In this document: one piece after another, positions 1 through 12,299 of the stretch
How positions within the stretch are numbered: position 1 is the stretch's first letter
Layout of the letters: the number at the start of each line of letters is the position of its first letter
Assembly (NCBI GenBank): GCA_014529385.2
Contig: CM043954.1
Coordinates: forward strand, 4,711,306 to 4,775,305
Direction of reading: 5' to 3'
DNA length: 64,000 nucleotides
DNA from: Adiantum capillus-veneris
Lineage: Eukaryota > Streptophyta > Polypodiopsida > Polypodiales > Pteridaceae
Notes under the pieces: generated by a model
What the model was told of the DNA's origin: nothing
The model's input: only the letters and a program-made list of their open reading frames with translations
Databases searched by the model: none
Translations under genes and position numbers: made by a program

Positions 1-950
1 TATACATGGTGGGACTAGTGTGTGGACTATTCATGGATTTTAGCTCAATGAGCACATGGTGTTAGAATAATGAGTAGAAAAAAAAGGATGAATTATGGAT
101 ATAGAAAAAGATATTGGAATCATATAATATGGTACATGTTTGGTATTATATTGGGTGAAAGAGGAAAAGGTATGCAAGTAAATAATATAATAAATGTGAC
201 TAAGGGAGTAGAAATTGATTTTTTGTTTTGACAAGGGTGAGGGTGAAAATGTGAGGGGTGATTTTTATAAAAGAAAAATACGAGGTTAGAGTATGTATAC
301 GTTGACAAAAAAATATGCTTATGGTGCAAGAGGATGAAAGAAGGCGTACATAGGTTTAATAAAACATACACCTAGGTGCAAATATTTAAATAAAATGCCA
401 AAATAATTATAAAAATCCCTATATTTAGGCCATATATACAATGAAATATTTACACACAAAAAAGGCCATAATATACTTTTCTTTGTTTTTTTATTATTTT
501 GACTCAACTAGCCCAGTGACTAGCTAGTTGAGGGTTTTTAAGGAGATACGCAAAAGTCCCCTAACTCACACACGCCTATGTACAGTGAAAGGTTGAGGAT
601 AACCACAATGTTTGAGTAATTTGGTAGGGTGATGTAGCTCACTATGGAAATTTTGAATAGCCAAAAAATGGCTATCACTAACAAATTTTATATGCTTGGA
701 TCCACATTTAGAATGCTTTCCCCCGTCCTAATTGGTGTGGTCTGGGATGAGAGTGTGTATCCCAAGCAGTATGTGTGGGTTAATAATTCATGTCCATGCA
801 TAGCCATGATTGGCTATACCATGCTGGTGATGTCAATGCATTTGTGGAACATTATGCTATGTGGTGATGTCCACCGTGCTAGTGATGTCAATGCATTATG
901 CAACACTATGCTATGCAAGGGGAGAGTCTTAAGTCGATTGCTCAAGGGTT
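1..950. other. AT-rich noncoding DNA, unassigned
   Basis: I find no convincing gene or mobile-element protein here; the open frames are short and low complexity. A short inverted repeat (TCAACTAG ... CTAGTTGA) lies at about 504-531, and a diverged tandem duplication lies near 823-921. It may be decayed retroelement flank, but nothing in the sequence proves this. Confidence 0.5.
823..921. repeat. Two-unit diverged tandem repeat, about 55 bp period
   Basis: The stretch GTGATGTCAATGCATT recurs 55 bp apart (from about 826 and 881). Each copy is followed by a related tract ending in ATGCTATG. The second unit is shorter. There is no coding or regulatory role I can name. Confidence 0.6.
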
Positions 951-952
951 TC

Positions 953-1549
953 TCATGTAGATAATTCTTGATAATCAATTCTCTTAAGTAAAAGATCTTG
1001 AAGCAGTTCAATACATTCTTTGATGGTCCTTTGCAAACAAACTTCTTTGTCTCTTCCATTTGTTTGTTGAGAGATTGGTTGTTGTTGAAGCTTTGGAACC
1101 CATTTATAAACCATCTTGATTGGTTTCTTTGCTTTTGACCTATTCTTTGGCATCCACACCCATTTGATCTTTGGTGCTTGCACTTTGTTTTTGCTCCATT
1201 GTATCGTGGTTGGTTTTGGTGGTTGGATAGGTACTATGTTTTTCTTGTTCCTTGGGCACCCAATTCTCCTTGGGATTTTCCTGAAGTTGAGACTTTATTA
1301 CCCAATATTGTCTAGTTCCTTGCATGCCTATTTGGCGAGGATAAAACTTGCCTTGAGTAGTCAACATAGGTGTTGTGGTGCTAGGACCTCATTTTGCCGA
1401 CTATGAAGTAGTAGGTCTATCTTCAAGTCTTCCTTGTTGTAATAAAATGGTACTTTTAGATGTCTACTATCTATTGGGATTCCATTCATCGTACAAATGG
1501 ACCACCAAAGTCTCAAGTAATTCATGACGCAAACCAAGCTCTCCAACAA
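953..1549 (-). pseudogene. Relic retroelement coding piece with W-x-P-K motifs
   Basis: Minus-strand reading gives basic peptide pieces with three tryptophan motifs: KWVWMPKNRSK, YKWVPK and NWVPKEQ (about 1080-1260). The same motif style, spaced by Lys/Arg-rich linkers, occurs in the C-terminus of the gag-protease protein at 27.2-27.5 kb and behind the integrase of the giant element at 31.2-31.75 kb (minus). The frame is broken by several stops and no enzymatic domain is visible. It is most likely a decayed fragment of that same module; a copia-type gag fragment is the main alternative, since similar W-V-P-K motifs occur there. Confidence 0.4.
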
Positions 1550-3131
1550 ACAAAAGAAGTGGGAAAATTTTCTTTCACAATTCAGTTTTCATATTGCTCA
1601 CATCGCTAGCAACCACAATCAAGTAGCTGATGCACTATCACAATGGCCAAGAGCTGATGTGGTGTCCATAACAACTCACAATGATCTATCTTCTATTATA
1701 GATGCTACTGACCCTGATTTTAAAGATGTAATTTCAGCCCTTGCCTTAGGGAAGAAAGAAGAACCATTCACCTGCAGGATGGTTATCTTCTCTATGGAAA
1801 TAGGCTATGTGTTACTCACTCTCTTTGTGAGAAAGTGAAGTATGAATTTCATGCTCCTCCCTATGCGGGGAATCAAGGGATTCAACCTACCCTACACAGA
1901 GTAGAGACGTATTTCTATTGGCCTACCATGAAGATGGGCATACAAGACTATGTGTCAAAATGTGTGGTATGCCAAAAGACAAAGTATGATAGGGGAAGCA
2001 ACCCGGATTGCTCGAGCCTTTGCTAATTACTAGCTCACCATAGGAAAGCATATCCATGGGTTTTATCTTTGGATTGCCCAAGTCCATCCATGGGAATAGG
2101 ACCATAGTAGACGGGTCTAGTAAACAAGTACATTTTATACCTGTCAAAAAGACTATTAAGGCACACCAAATGGAAACCCTCTCCATATCCCACATTTTTA
2201 AACACGATGGATTGCCAAAATCAATAGTGTCGGATAGAGATCCTTGAATGACAAGTAATTTTTGAAAGGGTCTTTTTGAGAATCTAGGTACTGGGCTTAA
2301 TTTCTCTTCAGCCTATCACCCACAAACGGATGACCAAAGTGAAATAGCCAACCTTACAATTCTAGATCTACTTAAGACCTATGTTATCAAAGTAGATCAA
2401 CGTTCCCAATGGAAAAACTACCTACCTCTTATAGAGGATGTGCATAATAACACTGTCCATACTACTACAAGGAAGGCATTTTTTGAAATCATTGAAGAAA
2501 GACCAAAAGGTCCCTTGCTACTTAAGGTACATGGGAAGATCTTCACTACTTATAACTATAGCCAATACCTACAAGAATCTTTCCAAAAAGATGAAGGAGT
2601 ATATATTCATCTTGCAACAAAGGAAAAAGGTTTTTGCTAACAAGAACAAAAGGGCCTTAGCTTTCAAGGAAAATGATTGGGTCCTACTCAAATTTTCCAA
2701 GGCTCAATTGAGGTAGACTATGGGTAAAACTCTTACGCGCCACCAAAAGTATTATGCTAAACTAGCAAAAAGATACTATGGTGCTTTTCAAATCCTAAAA
2801 CCAATTAATGAGATGACCTATCAACTCAAGTTTCCCAACCATTAGCTGATTCACAGTGCTTTTCATTTGAGCCTACTTAAGCCTTACAGAGGAGATCCAC
2901 CACAAGAACCAATCATTGAGGACCCGCTTGAGATCAAAGATCAAGAACTAGGTGCTTCATCCCAAATTGATTCTTGGATATGAAGACAAGGTACTAAGAC
3001 ATGGTAACATTATCCTACGACATCTTATTAAGTTCAAAAATCATCCATTTGAAGGTGCTAGATGGATACAAGGAACACAGCTTAAGGATAGTATGAACCT
3101 TGTCAATGCTTACAATACTACATTAGAGTAA
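1524..3131 (+). pseudogene. Chromovirus (Ty3/gypsy) pol relic: RNase H tail, integrase, chromodomain
   Basis: Plus-strand fragments read in family order. First comes the end of a gypsy RNase H (QKKWENFLSQF ... NQVADALSQWPR, 1524-1670). Next is the integrase zinc-binding module (FYWPTMK ... CVVCQKTKYDR, about 1835-2000), with the first His region altered. The catalytic core follows (FIFGLPKSIHGN ... VSDRDP, then SAYHPQTDDQSE, about 2056-2350). Last is a C-terminal tail that restores a chromodomain-like pattern (KVLRHG ... LIKFKNHPFEGARW) at about 2975-3128, with a stop at 3129-3131. Many stops and frameshifts make it dead. The C-terminal chromodomain assigns it to the chromovirus branch of Ty3/gypsy. 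No gag, RT or 5' LTR is visible upstream, so the 5' part is lost or lies outside. Confidence 0.8.
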
Positions 3132-3249
3132 GAAAATGTAAATGTTTCTTTTAAATGATCAATGTTTTTGTCTTATAAGACACTTTCTCTTTTGATTGTG
3201 CACAAATTTAAGTAGTATGCATGCTTAGAATCATGTTTGTGAGGATGAC

Positions 3250-4181
3250 GATGTTGATGCCACCAAAGTGTGTCGACCCTAGAAGAGGGAACACGCCATG
3301 ATGTGTATGCTTATAGGAGAAAGGCAAAGAGGTGAAATAGGTATAGAGAGCATGGGCAGACAAGGAGCAGCTGATGTGTATGACTGATGTGGTTTATAGA
3401 CCACGAAGGTCTCTAGAAAGGGCCAATTTGGGTAGCAAATGAAGGAGGTTTGAGATGCACCTTGTTGACATGGAAATGTAGAGCTTGAGTTTCTAAATGA
3501 GTAGGTCAAAAAGGCTCATCAAATGAAGCTGTAGATTGCAAGATATGGTAGTTTGAAGTTGGAGGTATTTGTAGATCTGAGCCCGACAAGACAGTTGGTG
3601 CCAAGTGGTCATAGCCATTTTCAGCACATGGATGTGTAGATCTTATCATGTAGAGCATGGTGGTCTTTTCAGTTTGACGATTGGAGTCTTGGATGCCAAG
3701 TTATTGTCGGATGAAGTTTTGTCAGGGACTGATTTCGAGGCGGTTTGGACCACGTTGATAAAAGTGCCTGCGGGTGTTTTTGGGGACTTGGAAAAGTATG
3801 CAGAGGTAGTGGACATTATGTGGAGCAAACAAGAGAAGAGTGCATGACAATCAAAGCCCAAAGCACGAAGTTATGGCCGGTGGAAGTTAATAATTGGTGG
3901 CGATCGCAAGGAATCTCGTGTTTTCTTGTCATTTTGGTGCATGTCGTTCAAGGTCATTGCGTAATTGAAATGTGGCCAAGATGGTGGAAATCAAGGCCAG
4001 CGTTATGAGATATCAAATGCACTTTGCAGCTCGGCAAATGGATCATGAGGCAATGAATGGTAGATGACCAAAGTGGAAGCAAAAAAAGGGAGTTTTTTTG
4101 TAGACTTGTGAGATTATGGAGGAATTGGGGGTGCATTGCACCACAAGGAAACACATGGCAGGGTAAATCCCACACGGGGTT
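3250..4181. repeat. Repeat X, copy 1 (truncated)
   Basis: From CACCAAAGTGTGTCGA to about 4181 this DNA is a diverged direct copy of 7966-8880 (shared blocks such as AGGTTTGAGATGCA and CTGATGTGGTTTATAG). It follows the chromodomain stop by about 120 bp, the place expected for that element's 3' LTR, but I cannot confirm LTR ends. It stops abruptly at 4181, where the antisense gag copy begins. Confidence 0.65.
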
Positions 4182-5590
4182 GTGTCGTGGTTGTTTGGGA
4201 AGGCATTGAGTCACTTCTTCCCCCACTTCTAGAAGCTCTTTTTGATGGTCCTTCATCAACATTCTCATGCTTGCGCTTTTCTTCTACAGTAGCCTCATTT
4301 TGTAATGTAGGCATGCACTGACAATGAGTCCACTGGATCATTCCATCCTGTTTCTAAACGTATGCAATCGCCTGCTTCATGTAGAATCTCTTTTGTAAGC
4401 TTTCCCTTTTTAGCTAATTGCATGACATTTGGCCAAATTTGACCATGATGGTCATTCACCTCTTCATCACTAAGATGCTCAATTTTTACTCCATAAGTAG
4501 CTGCCTCAACTGAAGAGCTAGCATGGTTAGTTGCCATATCTTCAACTAAGGTTTGCATTCCCCCCTTCCCAAAGTTAGTTCTCAAGGGTAGACCTATCTC
4601 TCTTAAGTGGATTTTACCATCCTTAAAAAAGACAACATCTTTTGACAAAGCATCTCTAAAATCATCACAATCCCTTCTTACATGGTCTGTACTATCACAC
4701 CAAATACATCTATTAACAAACCCTTCTTTGGGCTGTTGTCTTTGCCTAGGAAGTGGCCCTGATGGTTGGCCTTTTTCTTCAAGCTTTGCAAACTTCACCT
4801 TCAAGTCACGCATTCCCTTCACAAGCTCATCTATCATGGACTCATCAAACTTAGGAGCGATAAAAGTAGGCTTTACCATTTTGTCAGAAGTTGAGGTGGA
4901 AGGACTTGTAGTGTTTACTACCATCTTGTCCCTTCTTCTTTGTCGTTTGGCAAGCAGTGAGACAGCACCTTCAACCTCATTCCAGTCGGTCTTTAGTCCT
5001 TGCTCAGCATCTTTATCTTCAAGAAGAAGCTCCAAATTTTCTTGAAACTCTTTACCTGCGGCTTGTAAGAAAAGATCTGTCTTCTCTGCATCTAGTGTGG
5101 CTCTTTCTATCCTGGTGAGTTGTGCATAGCGCCACTCAAATTCCCTAAGTAGCTCTGTTATTGATAGTCCTTGCTTTGTCTTGACTACCCATTCTAAGAA
5201 TGTCCTTTTGGTCACTCTCTCTGAGTCCTCCATGAAATATTCCTCCTTTAAAACTACTTTGAGTTCTTCCCAGTTTCTCCCATGCCCATCTTTAATTGCC
5301 CTAACATGCTCCCTAATTTCTTAAGCAACAACTAGCTCAAAGCTTTGAATCATCTCACCTTCTGACACGCGATGCAACTCCATCTCTTTCACATACTCGC
5401 ATAAGTACTTGGTTACATCTTTGCCATTGAACTGATCGATTCTATTGGCGACTGCTTGTATGGACTGCGTTGGTGAAATATCCCTTCTTTCAGTGGCATG
5501 TTGTTGTTTCATGAACATTGAAAATTCTTGAAACATTTACATTGTTGCTGGGTCAAAATGCATACCCTATTGATGAACATGATCACCCAT
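4182..5590 (-). pseudogene. gag relic of family F
   Basis: The start codon is at 5590 on the minus strand and begins MGDHV, as in the copy at 39456. The protein aligns with the F gag over its whole length, including the zinc knuckle CIWCDSTDHVRRDC (CX2CX4HX4C) and the following GKGGMQTLVED motif. Nonsense codons occur near residues 8 and 18 and at about 5322. The reading breaks off within the PSKRASRSGG region, next to the junction at 4181. At the position where F has an in-frame TAG (39612) this copy keeps a glutamine codon, so the two copies carry independent lesions. Confidence 0.85.
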
Positions 5591-5643
5591 GGTTACCCAC
5601 AAACTCTCACCCTGGCAGACTCGCGTCGGGTTCAACAAAAATA

Positions 5644-7795
5644 TGTCAAGAATTTGGCGGTCTTGCCAGAAAGGCACCAGGCCTCTTGCTGTGAGAGTTT
5701 GTGAGGAAGCTCAAGGGTTATGAGAAGGAGCTAAGATGTAGATAACATAGCTTCTAGAGCTAAAGAAGAAATGTAGCCAAAGAAGCCGCTCACTTTCCCA
5801 CACGTGATGGAGAGAACTCATGAAAGATAGTCAAAACAAAACAAAAATAAAAACATTGAGATTACAATTATATCATATCATGGGTAGGATAAAGGGTTAA
5901 TGGATGAGTTAATGATATTTAATCTTTGTTGTCCAAATAAGCTACGGATTGCTCTTTGGAACTGTAGCTTTATGCTTATTATAATGTATATGTTTTTTCT
6001 AGCAATTGGGATTAGTTGTGAGTACAAATCCTCTTGATTCATAATAAAATAACCACATACACATCAAAAGAGAAGTTATAGTCAATAAGAGGTAGTATAA
6101 TGGGATCTGGTGAGAGAAGTATTTCTCTGAGCCTTTCAGGACCAAATAGAAACACTATGCGTTGCTGAAAGTGAAGACTAATCCAAATGTTGACCCTAAT
6201 AGATTGCACATAATGGAAATGAAATAAATTGCCTCTATGTGGATTATGGTTATTCATCAATGATATACTTAGTATGTTCAAAGATAAAGGTGTGAAAGAA
6301 GTGAAAGGAGAAGAAGAAGAGAGTTTCTCTCCCAAGCCCTATTGTTGCCCTTAGGCAATAAGGATACTACGGGAGAGAAGTACCTGTAGTAGCAAGGAGA
6401 TCCTCGAGTTTGTGGAAGAGAATGACAACCTTAAGAGAGAGAGAGATGCTTGTGAAAGATGAAGATATGGTTACTAACCTTGTGCACATAATTGTTTCCC
6501 ACAAGAAGGTTGTACCCGTTACATTGACAAGATTGTTGTTTGAATACCTTCCAATGAAACAACAATTAGGACACAACAAGAGAGATGAAAGGAGGAGTAA
6601 AGATAGAATTAGAGAAATATCTAAGTGTGGTGGTGGTATTAAAGATAGATAATGAGAGATAGAGATAGAGTTAGAGACAAGTATTGGACTAGATATGCAA
6701 ATGAAAGAAAAACTATCAACATATATCTTACATGAGAGCAATCGCCACCACCTTAATGGAGAGAGAAGATGAGGCAAGACTTCGGTCTTTCTTCAAGGGA
6801 AAGTGTGGCACTAATATGAGTGTGTCACTATGGAATTGAGCTATTCTCACTCACTCATAAAATTCCCCCCAATGAAGAGAAGGTTGCCCTTTTTATAGGT
6901 GAGGGAGCCATGTTTTACATAATCACTTGATTAGGCTAAAGAATTAGCCCAAATCAAATGTTCTTTGAAAATGGGAAATATTAGGACTCAAAATATCATG
7001 AAATTCAGAATTTGGGTCGTTGAGGCTCCATGTGGTGCATGATGTATGTGGGCCCCACCTAGGCATCTTCTGTGTGGCTCCAGCAGGGGGTCCCAACTTG
7101 TGTGTCTTGTCCTTCAAGGCATATTTGAGGTGTCACATTCACATGTTTGTGTCTTTTATCCTCCAAATATTTTATTTTATGAAAAAAGACTAAGATTACC
7201 TCTTTTCACTTGATTCAGCTGTTTACCATCTCTTCTTGCAGTGTAGTTGTGAGAGGATTTTTCACTGTTTTTCCTATAACTTTTGACCTGTAACTCGGAT
7301 TGACATGCTTCAAAAAGAAAAATTGGCCTACTAAAAGAGCTTGAATTGGTTTTGGCCTTTTCTCCATGCCCTTAGGTCGGGATTTTTAAATTAGGATGGT
7401 CCAAGAAGCTTTGGATCTTCCTTTTCATAAAGTCTTCTAGTAGGCCCTTCCCTCTTGTGTGTATCCAAGAAGGTATGCATTATTGAAGAGTTATATTATT
7501 AAATAAATGTGAAAATAAGAAAATAATTTATATATGGTAGGATATAGATGAGATATTAGAAGAAATATACAAATGCTTTTCCCCCAGAAAAAAGAAGCAC
7601 AATCATTGATACTTCTCTTGCAGTACTTTCTAATAGTAATGTACATTTATATTACTTCAAAGGTAAATACTAAGGTATGGTAGAAAGATTTTATTTATGC
7701 ATATGAGTATTATATGAAGTATACTTATGCGTCAAAAAGTCACAAGATGAATTGTTTAATGCCTGTTCCCACTATATACGTGCCACAACACGACA
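5644..7795 (-). repeat. 5' LTR of truncated family-F element
   Basis: The LTR starts with TGTCGTGTTG on the minus strand (right end 7795) and ends in TTGACA (left end 5644), matching the TGTCG/CGACA termini of the F LTRs. It contains a TATAAAAAG box on the minus strand at 6889-6897, corresponding to the TATAAAAG of F. At 2152 bp it is longer than the 2031-2043 bp F LTRs. Confidence 0.85.
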
Positions 7796-7965
7796 ACGTT
7801 GAGGCTTTGTGATGTAGAGGATGGGACAACCCACGTGAGGTTGGTAGTTAGCATGAATAAAATTGTATTTATGGTTTAGATTTTTGGTAGTGTTTGCCAG
7901 TGTGTGTAGTTTCTAGAAGAATAAAGCATAGTTGTGGTTGAACATAAATGTTCAACAAGGGGGTT

Positions 7966-8880
7966 GGGCAACGATGGTGCCTCCAAAGTGTGTCGATCCT
8001 AGAAAAAGACACGAGCAGTGAAGTGTATGATTATAGGTGCAAGGCAAAGATCTAAAGTAGGTATAAAGATCCTGGCAAACAAGTAGCAGCTGATGAATAT
8101 GGCTGATGTGGTTTATAGCCCAATAAGGTCTCCAAAAAGGGCTAATTTGAGTGGCAATTGAAGGAGGTTTGAGATGCAAGTTTTTGGCTTGGAAATGTAG
8201 AGCTTGTGTTTTTGAAGGAGCAGGTCCAGATGGCTTATCAAATGGAGCTGTAGATTGCAAGGTATGGAAGTTTGAAGTTGGAGGTATTTGCAGATCTGAG
8301 ACAGCCAGGGCAGGTGGTGGCAGGTGGTCATAGAAAGTTTCAACATATGGATGTGTAGAGATTATCATCTAGAGCATGTATATCTTTTCACGTCGATGAT
8401 TTGGAGTCCTAAATGCCAAGTTATTGCCAGATGAAGTTTTGTAGGGTTCTGAGCCAGTTTGACCACCTTGGGAAAAGTGCTTGCGGGTGTTTTTTGGAGC
8501 TTGGAAAAGTTTGCAGAGGTAGTGTACATTATGTGGAGCTAATAGGAGAAGACTGCATGTCAATCAAAGCCCATAGCATCTAAAGTCATGGCCAATGGAA
8601 GTTAACAGTTGGTGGCGACTGCAAGGAATCTAGTGTTTTCTTGTCGTGTTGGTGCCTATCATTCAAGGTCATAGGGTAACTGAAATGTGTCCGAGATGGT
8701 GGAAATTGAGGAAGGCGAGTTATTAGATGCACTTTGCAACTCGGCAAATGGATCATTAAGAAATGAATGTTAGATGACCTAAGTGGAAGCAAAAAAGGGG
8801 TTTTTTTGGTAGACTTTGGAGATTATGGAGGAATTGGGGTTGCATTGCACCATAGGGCGACACGTGGTAGAGTAAATCCC
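7966..8880. repeat. Repeat X, copy 2
   Basis: A diverged direct copy of 3250-4181. It continues beyond the point where copy 1 is truncated (ATCCCACATGGGGG onward), so the full unit is longer than 0.9 kb. Together with downstream DNA it could be an LTR, since a TATA box lies at 9978 and a tRNA-Met primer site at 11825, but this would need an LTR of nearly 3.9 kb and is not established. Confidence 0.6.
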
Positions 8881-9977
8881 ACATGGGGGTTTTGGGGGCC
8901 AAAATTCAGGGTATAAGGCCTGAACGAGGGCAACCTTATGGGGTAGATGTGGTGAGTGGGAGCTCACATGTGTGTAGCTATGGCGGCCATGCTTGACGAT
9001 GTTGCTGAGGCATCCACATGCGCGACAGGGTAGCACATGAGTGGGATGTTGATGATGAAGTGGTTGTGCAATAGGAGGGAGTTCCCACGTGCTTGAAACA
9101 ATGCCAACATTTTTGTAGAGAGGGTAGGTCCACTGGCACATTCACGGCGTCATGAATGTTCCCTAGGGCTCTAAGGGATGTATCATGTGCATAATGATAG
9201 GGAGAGAGGTTGTGTTGGTGGCTAAGGAATGTGGACCACATGCAATAAAGGGTGGCCACTAGCCAATGTGGTGAGTGTGCAAAGGGTGCCAAAATGGGAA
9301 GGCCAATTGTGTGGGAGAGAAGAGATTCCAAAAAAAAGGTTCAGGTGAAGTAGCATGAGCCAAGAGAACGAAAAAGGTTTTTCTTTGAAAAAAGGTTGGA
9401 CATCTCATAAGGGGCGGAATTTTTTGGGAGCTAAAAGAGGACATGTCTTTTGGAGGAGGCAACCTCGTTTGGAAGGAGAGAGGAGAGCTAGGAGGAGATA
9501 TTTCAGGAGTGGGAGAGAAAGAAGCTTTGGGGCCAGATTTTTGCTCCGCCAGAGAGCTTCGAACCGAGAGGTACATCTATGGTGTTGACACGGAGCAAGA
9601 GGGCTCATATTGATTGTTTTGTGCTCATCGAGGGTGTGCCAGCATGGAGCTATCATGCATATGGGGTTTTTCATAAGTTAGTCCATCATTGCTATGTAGT
9701 TGGTGTTAATTTCCCCTTTCCCCCTTCTCTTCTTTGATTGTGTGCGTGTGTTTTTGGGTGTGTGTCCGTAGATGTGCCCCCCTCATGGTCTGTTGTGCAC
9801 ATAGGGGTTGAGAGAGACTATGTGTGTGGTGAAGGCAGTGAATCAGATTGTACAAGGTGATTGATGGTGTGTGATATCACCCCATGTGTAGTTGTGTGCA
9901 AACGGTGGTTTTCCTGCAAGATAATCAAGCTTTGAAGGTGAACTCTAGTGGTTAGGGGTTCAGTGATTATCTTGGAC

Positions 9978-9987
9978 TATAAAAAGG
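9978..9987 (+). promoter_or_regulatory. Putative TATA box
   Basis: TATAAAAAGG lies in a noncoding stretch upstream of the LTR end at 11823. By position it could be the LTR promoter of the tRNA-Met-primed element; no transcript start can be seen from sequence. Confidence 0.35.
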
Positions 9988-10585
9988 TGTGTTGTTTGTG
10001 TGTTGGGTGTGTTCCCCTTTCTCCCTATCCAACATCTCTCAAACACCAAGTAGAATTTTTCCCTTTACTATGGGAGAATGAAATGGACTCAAGAGAAGAC
10101 ATGCTTGCGATGGCTTAGTCTTCCGAGCTCCAAATGGATTAGTCATCCATCTTGTAATGATGTTGTAGGGTAAAAAGGGATCCTCTACCTGCTAAGAAAT
10201 ATAGACTAATGACTAAGGATTTATCTTCTCTACCTCAAATTTGAGGATAACTATGATTTCAAGAGATAGGTAATGTCATAAAATCTAATATCTAACTAAC
10301 GCAAATGATTCTCTCATATTAAATTGATCATTTAATGTGGGAGAATAAACGAGAACAAGAGCTGGAATAATAGACATGTGCTTATGGTTCTATCTTAGCA
10401 TGGACAAAAGTCAATGGGTCCAAATGAGAGATGGTATGTCAAAGAGAAATGCTAGCTAATGGATCTTGAAAGACCTTAGGGTTAGCTTCATTAAATACCT
10501 CCAAAGGATAGTGTTTAAATTCCTTAGACCTAGGACCGTAGGCAAGCTAGGATTGAGCTTGAGGTGGGAACGGTGCCCAAGCTTG

Positions 10586-10662
10586 AGGTGCTTGTCATGC
10601 TTGATTGACTAAGGTGCTTATCATGCTTGATTGACTAAGGTGCTTATCATGCTTGATGATTA
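10586..10662. repeat. 26-bp tandem repeat, three units
   Basis: Units AGGTGCTT(G/A)TCATGCTTGA begin at 10586, 10612 and 10638. The first two are almost identical and the third is degenerate. The array lies inside noncoding, probably LTR-derived DNA. Confidence 0.8.
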
Positions 10663-11184
10663 AGGTGATTGAAATGCTTAAGGTACTTGGGGGCCAAGAT
10701 GCTTGAGGTACTTGAAATCAAAGAAAGGCCTACAAAGGAGGGAGCGAGCCCAAGAGTAGGGGGTGAAGTTCAATGGTCTTTTCCTCACCCAAGGGATACC
10801 TCTTGCTCAAAGAGGCAAATAGGACACATGTCAATGCCCTAGCTAGGTTGCTCCCATAGTGTGCCCAAAGCCTATTGGATGCCTTTGACAGAGGTCCAAT
10901 GAGAATTTAGTTGAATTAATTAATTGTTTAAGCTTTGTTCAAGTCCTCTCTCCCAAAGGGTAAGGAGAACACTTGTCCTAATGCTACCCTTGTTGCTTGT
11001 TATACACAAATCTTGTGATTGGCAAGGCTTGTGGAGGTCCAATCATCTCTTAGGTAGAGCTAGAAGAGGGGGTGGACCCAAGCAAGGAGGGGGTGTGCTT
11101 GACCATATACCCTCTCTCATTCACTCACACACACTTCCGTTCTCATAGTGTATTGTGCAAAAACACCATCTCCTTCTCCAAGCT

Positions 11185-11823
11185 TGAGAAGTTGAGATCC
11201 TACACCAACAACTCTTGGCCATGGAATACAAATCCAACCAAGAGACATGCTTCAATGCTATTCTAGCCATCTTCTTCATCTCCATTACTATGCTAGTATG
11301 CTATGCTAGGCTCTATGAGTAATGGCATGAGAGGACACTACTTCTTTCTCATAAGAGTACTTATTCTTACTCTTCCCTACCTGCATTCCCTACTAGCTCT
11401 CTCCACCTTTGAAGGTGTTTGAGGTCTTGGGATTGAGGCTGGGGACAAGTTATGCTTTCATTTACCTAAGTTATGGGCATTATTGTGGTGCATAAAGCTC
11501 TCTATCTTCACTGCACTATCAAGGCCTCAAAGCAACACAAATCTTGTATTGTATTAACTCTTTATTTATGGAAGAAGCTATAATACAAAAGTCTTTTGGA
11601 GGGGGAACCAGTTCCACGTAAGTCTCTTCCTCAACAGTTATCAAGTTCTCTATTTCTCTCTCTTGCAAAATATTTTTTCATGCCAAGTTAATTAAGTATA
11701 ATGGTTATGTCGCTACCTCTAATCAAGTTCATTCTCTTTTTTCTCAAAGTATTCTTATAAAAATACTCACTACAATTTTCTTAACTACGCTATTCTCAAT
11801 GTTCATAGTCCATTTCCATTACA
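11185..11823 (+). repeat. 3' part of an LTR (tRNA-Met-primed element)
   Basis: The segment ends in TTCCATTACA directly before a tRNA-Met primer site. The same sequence recurs in inverted orientation at 13865-14480 (shared blocks include CCAAGCTTG, AAATCCAACCAAGAG and CTTTTGGAGGGG). The left border of the LTR is not resolved. No coding region of the element it served is visible downstream. Confidence 0.65.
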
Positions 11824-11824
11824 T

Positions 11825-11836
11825 TGGTATCAGAGC
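11825..11836 (+). other. Primer binding site, initiator tRNA-Met type
   Basis: TGGTATCAGAGC is the standard plant retrotransposon primer site complementary to the 3' end of initiator tRNA-Met, here one base after the LTR end. It is common in copia elements and chromoviruses. Confidence 0.85.
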
Positions 11837-12299
11837 TCTTCGTTTCTCTTTTCTTGCTTAAGAAGAGAGGTCCTTAAGTTGTCCATGAAAGGTTGGGCCT
11901 ATTCATTGCAAGAGGGTAAATGGGACAGGGATCTATTAACTTGGTTGAAAAGGACTTAGTTTGAGGTACATAGTTGGGAACTATAGACCTAATAATGGAT
12001 TCTTTCAGGGATTTTTTTGACTTAACCATTATTGAGCTAGTAGCAAGCTCAATAGGAACCATAATCAACCCATCAATGTTACACCTCTCCACTATTCTTT
12101 GCAATCGATAGTCTCTAAACCACGAGTGTAACTGCTTGAGAGATAATTTTCAAAGGTAAAGAAGAGTAGAAACTAAGGTAAGCACAAAGAAGCATATACT
12201 TAAGTTTAATTAGCATGGTGGACAATAATCAAGAGAGTAGAATGAATATTGACTTACTCGCATAATTGATCTGTCTTGTTTCACGTAGAGATATTTGTT

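Larger units (their letters stand above)
4182..7795 (-). mobile_element. Truncated Ty3/gypsy copy, family F (5' LTR + gag only)
   Basis: This is a minus-strand relative of the intact element at 37372-48802. It keeps a complete 5' LTR (5644-7795), the primer-site/leader region (about 5591-5643) and roughly the first 1.4 kb of gag. It ends without protease, pol or 3' LTR at a sharp junction near 4181. The left partner sequence is repeat X copy 1. No target duplication can be checked because the 3' end is missing. Its LTR differs from F by many substitutions and about 120 bp in length, so it is clearly older. Confidence 0.85.
8881..11184. other. Noncoding DNA, possible U3/R of an old LTR
   Basis: No convincing ORF is present. 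A TATAAAAAGG box at 9978-9987, followed by a pyrimidine-rich stretch, looks like a plant pol II promoter of the kind found in LTRs. A 26-bp tandem repeat lies at 10586-10662. Beyond this I see nothing assignable. Confidence 0.4.

Noticed and set aside
6367-6777. 136-codon minus-strand frame rich in Ser/Leu
   Set aside because: It lies within the LTR of the truncated family-F element; composition reflects GA/CT-rich DNA.
7966-11823. A single 3.86 kb LTR from repeat X copy 2 to the tRNA-Met primer site
   Set aside because: No second copy spans the whole stretch and the inverted partner covers only its last 0.64 kb, so I kept the pieces separate.
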